A DNA stretch of 37,134 nt, taken from NCBI GenBank assembly GCA_001801625.1, contig MGYE01000082.1:33536-70669 (forward strand). The letters run 5' to 3'. Made by a program: the position numbers and the translations under genes. The stretch's first letter is position 1. Each line of letters begins with the position of its first letter. The DNA is from Gammaproteobacteria bacterium RIFCSPHIGHO2_12_FULL_42_10. GTDB taxonomy: Bacteria; Pseudomonadota; Gammaproteobacteria; DSM-16500. Positions 26,072 to 34,200 of the stretch are shown here, one piece after another. Below the pieces are notes generated by a model that was not told the origin of the DNA, searched no databases, and worked only from the letters and a program-made list of their open reading frames with translations.

Positions 26072-26716
26072 TTACAACATTTGAACGGGTGTTTGGTTCC
26101 AACTTTTTAAGTGCCAAGTTTTGCCATCATGTGTGAGATGACAAAAATGTCCTGTGGCGACTTTTATGTTTTTCATAGCAATATGTTTTTCAAACTCGCC
26201 TGAGATAAGTTTTAAAAAATATCGCAAACATCCATTACTGGTGACGGCTAGTGCGATCTCATGATGAGCATGTCGATGAATGAGGTCATTTGAAAAAGCA
26301 TGGATACGTTGTATCACGCTCTCTTCAGATTCGCCCCACCCACCTGTTGTTTGTGTTGGCCACTTTGAATATTGCTCCCAATTCTCTAATGTTGTTTTGC
26401 CAAATTGATCACAAACGGCTTGACTTGTTAGGCCCGCCCATTGGCCGTAATTAATTTCATTGAGGCGATGATCAATGATGGTTTTAGTATTCAGCTGGAG
26501 TTGATTAATAATAATCTCTGCGAATTCAGCTGTTCGTTTCAGTGGGCCTGAGTAAATAGCTTGTGGCAAGAATCGAACTTTTTTAAACGCTGTACTCAAT
26601 AAAATAGCCTGCTCCCTTCCAGTAGAAACCAATGGAAGATCTTCTCCTGCGCCAACCCAATAAGCTTTGTCCCCTGATTGAAAGGTATTGCCATGTCGCA
26701 CCAAAATTAATTCCAT
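26072..26716 (-). CDS. Histidine phosphatase (phosphoglycerate mutase-like) family protein
   Basis: MELILVRHGNTF RHG motif; NEINYGQWAGLT; second catalytic position appears as VTSNGCLRYFLKL. Overlaps kdsB by 10 nt. Confidence 0.85.
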   Translation of the reverse strand: MELILVRHGNTFQSGDKAYWVGAGEDLPLVSTGREQAILLSTAFKKVRFLPQAIYSGPLKRTAEFAEIIINQLQLNTKTIIDHRLNEINYGQWAGLTSQAVCDQFGKTTLENWEQYSKWPTQTTGGWGESEESVIQRIHAFSNDLIHRHAHHEIALAVTSNGCLRYFLKLISGEFEKHIAMKNIKVATGHFCHLTHDGKTWHLKSWNQTPVQML

Positions 26717-27498
26717 GCGATTAACTCGCCTTCTTCATTGATAATTTTCTCTGCTGCAATAACATCTTCATCACTATCAATGGCTAAAGGTGTGCGACCT
26801 TGATAATCCACCACCACGACTTTAATGGGTATGCCATTTTCTAATGCGCGTAATTGTTCTAGTCCTTCAGTTTGCTCAAGCAGTGTTGGCGCCAAAGCAA
26901 CATATTGTTTTAAGGTGATATAACGGTAAGCATATAAACCAATATGTCGATAGACTGGCAGCGAATCTTCGGAGCGATTTCTAATAAATGGAATAATATT
27001 TTTTGAAAAATAAAGCGCATTATGTTTCTTATCAAATACAACGGTGGTACCGCCGATGGCACCGTTTAATTTTGATAAACACATACTGTCATAATCTTGT
27101 TGTTTCATTTGTGTTGCAATGGTTCCAAGCATAATGGATGGTTGATGCAACATCTCATCTAGCAATGCTTGAATGACCCAGGGCGGTGTTAAAACAGCAT
27201 CTCCTTGCAGGTTTAAGATAATATCTGGTTTATCGGATAGTGTTTCAACTGCGGCCAAGGCTCTTTCTGTACCATTATTGCAGGTAGCACTTGTCATAAT
27301 GACCTTTGCTCCAAATTGTTTGGCATGGTCTGCAATGCGCCCATCTTCTGTTGTAATGTAGATTTGATCGACCGCATGGACAGCCTTTGCAATAGACCAA
27401 ACGCGATAAAGCAAGCTTTTGTCCTTCACTAAGACTAAAGGTTTCCCAGGTAAGCGGGTAGAAGAAAATCTTGCTGGAATGACAATAATGGCGCTCAT
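26707..27498 (-). CDS. kdsB: 3-deoxy-manno-octulosonate cytidylyltransferase
   Basis: MSAIIVIPARFSSTRLPGKPLVLVKDKSLLYRVW; ILNLQGDAVLTPPWVI; LEQTEGLEQLRALENGIPI. The ORF track extends 45 nt further upstream; ATG at 27498 fits the family start. Confidence 0.95.
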   Translation of the reverse strand: MSAIIVIPARFSSTRLPGKPLVLVKDKSLLYRVWSIAKAVHAVDQIYITTEDGRIADHAKQFGAKVIMTSATCNNGTERALAAVETLSDKPDIILNLQGDAVLTPPWVIQALLDEMLHQPSIMLGTIATQMKQQDYDSMCLSKLNGAIGGTTVVFDKKHNALYFSKNIIPFIRNRSEDSLPVYRHIGLYAYRYITLKQYVALAPTLLEQTEGLEQLRALENGIPIKVVVVDYQGRTPLAIDSDEDVIAAEKIINEEGELIAWN

Positions 27499-27562
27499 AG
27501 ATGTAAATACCCAAAATAAACTCTTCTTTTTACCATAAAACATGCCTACAATAATAGTAGGA

Positions 27563-27583
27563 ATTCAGCTGAATGCATTCAGC
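27563..27583. promoter_or_regulatory. overlapping perfect palindromes (candidate operator)
   Basis: ATTCAGCTGAAT (27563-27574) and GCTGAATGCATTCAGC (27568-27583) share the half-site GCTGAAT; located between kdsB and the cNMP-fold gene. Confidence 0.55.
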
Positions 27584-27629
27584 AAAGATCCCTGCTTTTA
27601 CAGGGTAATGCAAGAAGGAGAACAATGGA

Positions 27630-28058
27630 ATGGATGCTCATAATAAATTTGATTTAAAAAAATCACTTATCAAAAAACAAACCTGCTTTTCAAAACTAAC
27701 CGATGCAGAGATTGTCGTGCTTGCCGATCTTCTAGAAGATATGCATTATAATCCAGGCGAGACGATTGTCACGGAAGGCGATCCAGTCGATAGTGTGTAC
27801 TTCATTATAGATGGCGTCGCAGATGTTCGGCATGTTTATGTCGAGAATCGTCAAATTATGTTTAAATCTATCGCAACGCTTAGCAATGGACAATCAATTG
27901 GTTTAAGTGAAACGGGTTTTTATTCATTATCTGGTTTACGTACAGCAACTGTTGTCGCAAAAACAGCATTAGAAACATTTCGTTTAAGTATTGCCTCATT
28001 TAATGGCTTTGCATTAGCCTATCCGCATGTACATGAGGCGATGCGTGTTAATGCTTGA
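27630..28058 (+). CDS. stand-alone cyclic nucleotide-binding-fold protein
   Basis: FSKLTDAEIVVLADLLEDMHYNPGETIVTEGDPVDSVYFIIDGVADV is a CNB/CAP_ED domain; no DNA-binding or kinase domain follows. Confidence 0.85.
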   Translation: MDAHNKFDLKKSLIKKQTCFSKLTDAEIVVLADLLEDMHYNPGETIVTEGDPVDSVYFIIDGVADVRHVYVENRQIMFKSIATLSNGQSIGLSETGFYSLSGLRTATVVAKTALETFRLSIASFNGFALAYPHVHEAMRVNA

Positions 28059-30030
28059 GTGTGGTGGGTGTCATTATCTTGTTTCTCGCAGCAGCGTCAT
28101 GCATCAATCCACCACGAAATGGTGCAAATCCTGTGCCAAAAATCATCCCAGCGTCTAGAAAGTCGCTGTTTTCAACTATGCCTTCATTAAGACAGGCTGT
28201 CGCTTCTTTTAGCATCGCTGCAATTAAGCGATCTGAAATTTCTGTCAGTGAACGAGTATAGCGCGTTTTTTCTGATTGGATGCGTTTACCAGATTGATTG
28301 TATCGATAAAAACCTTCTCCTGTTTTACGCCCTAGTTTTTTTATTTTTACTAATTCAATTAAACGTTGTGGAATAGCAGTATTTGAGTATGTCTTAAGAT
28401 AATCTGCTACTGACAAACAAATATCTAGCCCAATGGCATCTATTAAGGTGAGCGGCCCCATAGGCATGCCATATGAGAGCATAGCTTGATCGATTGCAGT
28501 CATTGGAATGCCTTCGTTTAGCATCGCAACACTCTCTAGCAGATAAGGCATTAAAATGCGATTAACTAAAAAGCCTGGACTACTTTTGACAGGTAACGGT
28601 AAACGATCAATGCAGCGAACAAAACTAATGGTATTATTAAATATTTGATGCGAAGTCACGTCGCTTGAGACAACTTCAACTAATTGCATTTTATGAACCG
28701 GGTTGAAAAAATGAATACCAATCAAGCGATCTTTTGCATTTAATACAGTGCTGATCTCGCTTAGTAAGATACTAGAGGTGTTTGTTGCTAAAATGGCACT
28801 TGGTTTTGCATGTGCTTCAATAGATTGAAAAACAGATTGTTTGACGGCAAGATTTTCGACAACAGCTTCAATGACAATATCTGCATGTGAGATGCCCTGA
28901 CCTGCCATATCTGGTATTAAGTGATCCATAGCTCGTTGGATCAGATAAGATTCTTTGAGTTTTTCTTTAAATAAAAGATGAGCTTTTTTGATTACACTCG
29001 CAATAGATCGTGGTTCTAAATCTTGCAAGGTAACCGTCAATCCTTTCAATGCGCACCATGCCGCAATATCACCACCCATGGTTCCTGCACCAATCACATG
29101 GATGTGTGTTGGTTGATAAGCGATATCTTTAGCTAAGCTCTTTAATTTTTCCTGTAAAAAAAAGACTCGTACTAAATTTTGAGAAGTTTCACTAAAAAAT
29201 AATCTACCGCAGCTTTTTGCTTCTTGTTGAAATGCCGCATGATTCAACACGCCCATTGTTTCCCAGTTATCGATAACTTGATAAGGTGCAGGATAATGTG
29301 ATGGGCTCATTAGATTGCGTAATTTTTTACGCAAATAAACGCTGATTACTTGTCGTGCAATCTTTCCTTGCAATAAGGATTGTAATGCAGTCTCATGGTG
29401 GGCTGGAGGTTGCTGTAAAATAAAAAATTTAGCTGCATGAATTAACTGTCGTTTAGGTACTGCAACATCAACCAGGCCTAATTTATAAGCCGCCCTACCT
29501 GTCATCATGCGTGCTGATAAAATAAGGTTGAGCGCTGCTAGCGGACCAATTAATCTTGGAAGACGCACAGTGCCACCCCAACCAGGATGGATGCCTAATT
29601 TTACTTCTGGCAATCCTAACTTAGTCTGAACACCCTCTTCTGCGACACGATATCGACAAGCCAAAGCAAGCTCTAATCCACCGCCCAGACAAAATCCATC
29701 AATGAGAGCAACGGTGGGAATTTTTAAGCCTTCCAGTTGATTGAAAATGCGTTGCCCTTCTGTTAGCAACGTCGTTGCTTGTTCGGTATCTTTCAGCTCT
29801 TTAAATTGTGAGATATCGGCGCCTGCAGCAAATCCTGTTGTCTTGCCCGATGTAATAATAAGACCGCAAACAGCATGATTTTTCTCTAGGTGATCTAACG
29901 CAGCGGATAACTCATGCATAACGTGTTGATCGATCGTATTGATAGCAGCATTTTTTTTATCAAAAAATAACCAAGCAATTTGATCTTTATCTATCTCTAG
30001 GCGCCAGTTCTGATATTGCATTGTGCTCAT
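28048..30030 (-). CDS. fadJ: fatty-acid oxidation multifunctional protein (enoyl-CoA hydratase / 3-hydroxyacyl-CoA dehydrogenase)
   Basis: N-terminal crotonase (GFAAGADISQFKEL; LGGGLELALACRYRVA; GLPEVKLGIHPGWGGTVRLPRLIG) and HADH domain (IHVIGAGTMGGDIAAWCALKG; IGIHFFNPVHKMQLVEVV). Confidence 0.93.
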   Translation of the reverse strand: MSTMQYQNWRLEIDKDQIAWLFFDKKNAAINTIDQHVMHELSAALDHLEKNHAVCGLIITSGKTTGFAAGADISQFKELKDTEQATTLLTEGQRIFNQLEGLKIPTVALIDGFCLGGGLELALACRYRVAEEGVQTKLGLPEVKLGIHPGWGGTVRLPRLIGPLAALNLILSARMMTGRAAYKLGLVDVAVPKRQLIHAAKFFILQQPPAHHETALQSLLQGKIARQVISVYLRKKLRNLMSPSHYPAPYQVIDNWETMGVLNHAAFQQEAKSCGRLFFSETSQNLVRVFFLQEKLKSLAKDIAYQPTHIHVIGAGTMGGDIAAWCALKGLTVTLQDLEPRSIASVIKKAHLLFKEKLKESYLIQRAMDHLIPDMAGQGISHADIVIEAVVENLAVKQSVFQSIEAHAKPSAILATNTSSILLSEISTVLNAKDRLIGIHFFNPVHKMQLVEVVSSDVTSHQIFNNTISFVRCIDRLPLPVKSSPGFLVNRILMPYLLESVAMLNEGIPMTAIDQAMLSYGMPMGPLTLIDAIGLDICLSVADYLKTYSNTAIPQRLIELVKIKKLGRKTGEGFYRYNQSGKRIQSEKTRYTRSLTEISDRLIAAMLKEATACLNEGIVENSDFLDAGMIFGTGFAPFRGGLMHDAAARNKIMTPTTLKH

Positions 30031-30033
30031 AAT

Positions 30034-31320
30034 TTACAAACCTCTTTCAATCAACATTGCGCCACCTTGTCCACCGCCAATGCAAATCGTAGCAACACCA
30101 CGATGTGCGTTCTCACGCTTTAGAAGCATTGCAAGATGTAAAACAATGCGTGCTCCACTTGCTCCAATAGGATGCCCCAATGCAATTGCACCGCCATCTG
30201 CATTTAAACGATCGCGATTAATTGCGCCCCATGCTTTCTCGCGCCCTAAATGAGTTTGACAGTATTGATCGCTAGATAATGCCTCCACACAAGCTAAAAC
30301 TTGCGCCGAGAAAGCTTCATTAATTTCCCAATAGTCAATATTCTGGAAAGATAAATTAAACTGTTGCATTAGTTTGTCAACAGCATAAACAGGTCCGAGC
30401 CCCATCTCAGATGGTAGGACGCCGGCCCAAGTTGTCCCAACTATTTTAGCAAGGACAGGCAAGTGGTATTTTTCAATTGCCTCATGGCTTGCAAGCAATA
30501 GAAGCGCTGCACCATCTGTCACTTGTGAGCTATTACCTGCTGTTACACTGCCAAATCGTTTATCAAAAATAGGTTTTAAAGTTGCTAATTTTTGTAAACT
30601 AGAATCAGGTCTAACACCCGTATCATTTGAGAAATAATCACCCTGATTAGAAAAGAGGGTTTTTATTTCTGATAGATGGTGATGGGTGTCTGCAGAGACG
30701 GCGCGTTGATGACTTTCGTATGCAAATTGATCCATCATTTCACGTGTGATGTTGAATTGGTGGGCTAAGATTTCTGCTGTTTGCCCCATAGAAAGATTGA
30801 TTGTAGGATCAGTTAATCCATGTAATAGCGCAATGACTGGCTTAAAATAAGCAGGTTTTAATGTAAAAATAGTTTGTAATCGCGTTTTCCAGTCTTTAGC
30901 ACTCATCATGCGTGACACCCATGCTGTCATGTCGTTATTTAACAAAAGCGGCGCGCGGCTCATGACTTCGGTACCGCCTGCCAATATTAAATCACTGCGA
31001 CCTAAGGCGATATTTGAAAAAGCACTATCTAAGGCCTGCATACCCGATGCACAATTGCGCTGTACAGTCCAAGCGGGCACTGATTTGCCGCAGCCCAAAC
31101 GTAACGCAACAATACGAGCGATGTTGGCTTCATCAACACTTGGCATCACGCAGCCCAAGATCACTTCATCAAGATGAGTTGGCGCGCACGTGGGTTGGTT
31201 TGCAAACAATTGTTGTGCGGTCATCACTGCCATATCAGAGGCAGAGAATGGACCCGCTTTGTTTGTGGTTTTTAAAAAAGGCGTTCTTGCACCATCTACT
31301 ATATAAACATCACGCATCAT
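30034..31320 (-). CDS. fadI: acetyl-CoA C-acyltransferase (thiolase)
   Basis: VYIVDGARTPFLKT; VQRNCASGMQALDSA nucleophile Cys; GGAIALGHPIGASGARIVLHL; ATICIGGGQGGAMLIE. Confidence 0.95.
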   Translation of the reverse strand: MMRDVYIVDGARTPFLKTTNKAGPFSASDMAVMTAQQLFANQPTCAPTHLDEVILGCVMPSVDEANIARIVALRLGCGKSVPAWTVQRNCASGMQALDSAFSNIALGRSDLILAGGTEVMSRAPLLLNNDMTAWVSRMMSAKDWKTRLQTIFTLKPAYFKPVIALLHGLTDPTINLSMGQTAEILAHQFNITREMMDQFAYESHQRAVSADTHHHLSEIKTLFSNQGDYFSNDTGVRPDSSLQKLATLKPIFDKRFGSVTAGNSSQVTDGAALLLLASHEAIEKYHLPVLAKIVGTTWAGVLPSEMGLGPVYAVDKLMQQFNLSFQNIDYWEINEAFSAQVLACVEALSSDQYCQTHLGREKAWGAINRDRLNADGGAIALGHPIGASGARIVLHLAMLLKRENAHRGVATICIGGGQGGAMLIERGL

Positions 31321-33764
31321 ACAATGACCTTACTTAAATCAAATGAAAATTCATTTACTTTAATAATAGCTTCACGTAAAGACTCAAATGCACTCAGGTG
31401 GCGAGCTTCTTCTTCTGTCAGTACATTAATCTTGCATGCCTGTGCAATACGCTGCATTTTGCTATATTGCCCAGGAATTAATTTATCTCGAACAGCACGA
31501 TTGACTTTTTTCAAAAGCTCATCCATTGGCGCGACATTGAGTAATGCGTTTTCTAGAAGATCAGGCTGTGTATGTTCTGCTCTGCCGATATAACAATATT
31601 GTGTCAATCGATTGCGAAAATCCGAAGGCGTGGTCATGGATAATGCTAATTTTGCGTGCAAGCGATCGCTTGGTAGACGGTATGCCGTCCCAAATGGGAA
31701 GACAATAAAACGTAACAATTTTCCAAGAAATCGAATGGGGAAATTATACAGCAAACCATCAATTGCAATTTGAATGTTATGCAAGTTTGATTGCAATGCC
31801 CATGTAGCATGATCGCATTCTTCTTTTGATTGTAGGGATAATGTATCGTGATATCGCTTTAAAGCGGCAGAAGCCAAATAAAGCTCGCTTAATATATCAC
31901 CTAATCGCGCAGAAACGCGTTCCTTTCGCTTGAGCTGCCCACCTAACAACATGAGACTAATATCAGATAGAAAAGCAAGCGCTGTACTCATGCGTGTTAA
32001 TTGCTTATGGTGTTTCTTAATGGTGCGGTTCTTGATGGAAGAATAAATAAATCGCCCGCCAGTTAAACCATATCCAAGACTACGGATAAAATGACTAACA
32101 AAATAACCAACATGCGACATGAGTAGTTGATCGAATTGATTGAGATCAGGTTTCTTTGAAAGAATAATTATCATTTCCTGATAGAGGTATGGATGACAAC
32201 GAATAGCGCCTTGTCCAAAAATGATAAGATTGCGTGTTAAAATATTCGCACCTTCAACCGTGATACTAATGGGAATGCTATTGTAAACAGGTGCTAAAAT
32301 ATTATCGGGCCCTGTTTGAATAGCATGCCCACCATGTATATCCATTGCATGTTGTACGCTGCGACGGGATAACTCAGTCATCTGGTATTTTGCAATGGCA
32401 GATGCAATAGCAGGCTTGATATGTTGCTGTAGCGCACCGATTGTCATGGTGCGGCACGCTTCAAGTGTGTACGTAAAGCCTGCGATATAACCCAATGCTT
32501 CCTGAATCCCTTCAAATGAGGCAATGGGTACGTTAAATTGCTGCCGTAGGCGCGCATAAACGCCTGTATGACGATAAGCCATCTTACTGCAGGCTGTAGC
32601 GAGCGCAGGCAAAGAGATAGCGCGACCCGCAGAAAGCGAACCCATGAGCATTCGCCAGCCTTTCCCAATCATGGGTTCTTCTCCAATAATCCAATTCATT
32701 GGAATGAAGACATCTTTGCCGCGTGTCGGGCCATTTAGAAAAGCGAGCTGCATTGGGTAATGACGATGACCAATTTCAACACCAGGATGTGAGGTTGGAA
32801 TCAGACAGAGTGTAATACCGCGATCTTCTTCGCTGCTTAGCAGATGATCAGGATCATAGAGATGTATAGCAAGACCCAGCAAGGTAGCAACAGGTGCTAA
32901 TGTAATATAGCGTTTATCCCAGGTGACGCGCATACCTAAGATATTTTTTCCTTCAAATTCACCGTAACAAATAATCCCTTTATCAGGGATTGCACCTGCA
33001 TCACTGCCTGCATCAGGTGCGGTGAGTGCAAAACATGGCATTTCTTCGCCTGTTGCAAGGCATGGTAAGTAGCATTGTTTCTGCTCATCTGTGCCATATT
33101 GCAACAATAGCTCGCCTGGACCTAACGTATTTGGCACCATGAGAGTCACCGCAACGCTGATACTGCGTGTTGCAACTCTTACGATAATGACAGAGAGCGC
33201 TGCAACAGAAAAGCCTAGCCCACCATATTGTTTGGGAATAACTAAGCCAAAAAAGCCTTCTTTTTTTAAATAATTCCAAATGTGATCAGGTATATTATGT
33301 ATTTCATGCACAATTTCCCAGTCGTTTAACATGCTGCAGAGTGTGTCTACTTGATTAGATAAAAAACGCTGCTCTTCTATTGTGAGAGTGGGCGCAGGTT
33401 CAGAAAATAATTTTTCCCAATGGGGGTTGCCGCAAAATAATTCTTTTTCCCACCATAAGTCACCCGCCTCAATGGCTTCTTTTTCTGTATCGCCAATCGC
33501 TGGCATGTGTTTTTTTAATCGACTTAGTAGATACGGCAATAAATAACGTTGACGATAGGTTTTTAAATAAATAAATGAGAATAAAAGAAATGTACTGATC
33601 CAAAGAGCGAACAAAACAGTGAACGATAGTCGTCCAAAGCAAGAAATGGTTATGATGACGACAGCAAGCAGTATTGTCCACGATCTAGCAGATAGCGCAT
33701 AGCATGCGCTAATCCAAATCGTTGCAAGCAAAACGACAGCATCAAGAAGATGAATGACATCCAT
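31317..33764 (-). CDS. fadE: acyl-CoA dehydrogenase FadE
   Basis: 815 aa; N-terminal TMs; CFALTAPDAGSDAGAIPD; FGLVIPKQYGGLGFSVAALSVI; HGGHAIQTGPDNILAPVYNSIPISITVEGANILTRNLIIFGQGAIRCHP. Confidence 0.95.
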   Translation of the reverse strand: MDVIHLLDAVVLLATIWISACYALSARSWTILLAVVIITISCFGRLSFTVLFALWISTFLLFSFIYLKTYRQRYLLPYLLSRLKKHMPAIGDTEKEAIEAGDLWWEKELFCGNPHWEKLFSEPAPTLTIEEQRFLSNQVDTLCSMLNDWEIVHEIHNIPDHIWNYLKKEGFFGLVIPKQYGGLGFSVAALSVIIVRVATRSISVAVTLMVPNTLGPGELLLQYGTDEQKQCYLPCLATGEEMPCFALTAPDAGSDAGAIPDKGIICYGEFEGKNILGMRVTWDKRYITLAPVATLLGLAIHLYDPDHLLSSEEDRGITLCLIPTSHPGVEIGHRHYPMQLAFLNGPTRGKDVFIPMNWIIGEEPMIGKGWRMLMGSLSAGRAISLPALATACSKMAYRHTGVYARLRQQFNVPIASFEGIQEALGYIAGFTYTLEACRTMTIGALQQHIKPAIASAIAKYQMTELSRRSVQHAMDIHGGHAIQTGPDNILAPVYNSIPISITVEGANILTRNLIIFGQGAIRCHPYLYQEMIIILSKKPDLNQFDQLLMSHVGYFVSHFIRSLGYGLTGGRFIYSSIKNRTIKKHHKQLTRMSTALAFLSDISLMLLGGQLKRKERVSARLGDILSELYLASAALKRYHDTLSLQSKEECDHATWALQSNLHNIQIAIDGLLYNFPIRFLGKLLRFIVFPFGTAYRLPSDRLHAKLALSMTTPSDFRNRLTQYCYIGRAEHTQPDLLENALLNVAPMDELLKKVNRAVRDKLIPGQYSKMQRIAQACKINVLTEEEARHLSAFESLREAIIKVNEFSFDLSKVIV

Positions 33765-33885
33765 GTGGTATATCTATCCGACAAATACTTGAATCTTACA
33801 ACACTTCGGATGAAGTGTCATCTGAACATCGCGGGCTCGGGTGGTTTTTTCAGTTTCGCGACAGCAACAAGTTACTCACAGTTTC

Positions 33886-33894
33886 TGTGGATAA
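33886..33894 (-). promoter_or_regulatory. consensus DnaA-box-like 9-mer (TTATCCACA on the minus strand)
   Basis: TGTGGATAA on the plus strand; a near-match TTACTCACA in opposite orientation at 33872-33880. Confidence 0.35.
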
Positions 33895-34091
33895 GTCTGT
33901 TAGTAACCTATCGAAAATCTGTTAGATAGACCTACTATCAAGATGTTGTTTCAAAAGGTCAGTATCTAAACATGAGTCATATTACCGCTCATCACCTGCA
34001 TTAAGATAAGACAGAATTGTATAAAAGAAGATCATTGATGAATAAATGGAATAATATTTTGTATTTATTCAGCAGAATAACTAAAAACAGG

Positions 34092-34187
34092 GTTTCGTCG
34101 TTGCGATGCGCGCAGCGACGAAACAATCCAGATAATACTGTCAATTTAATATACTTTCTGGATTGCTTCTCTTCGCTAGCAATGGCG
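34092..34187. repeat. interrupted palindromic element, about 100 bp
   Basis: Hairpin GTTTCGTCGTTGCG-atgcg-CGCAGCGACGAAAC (34092-34124) and a 9-bp perfect inverted repeat CAATCCAGA (34124-34132) / TCTGGATTG (34157-34165), with related outer arms. Confidence 0.75.
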
Positions 34188-34200
34188 ATTTTATGAATAG

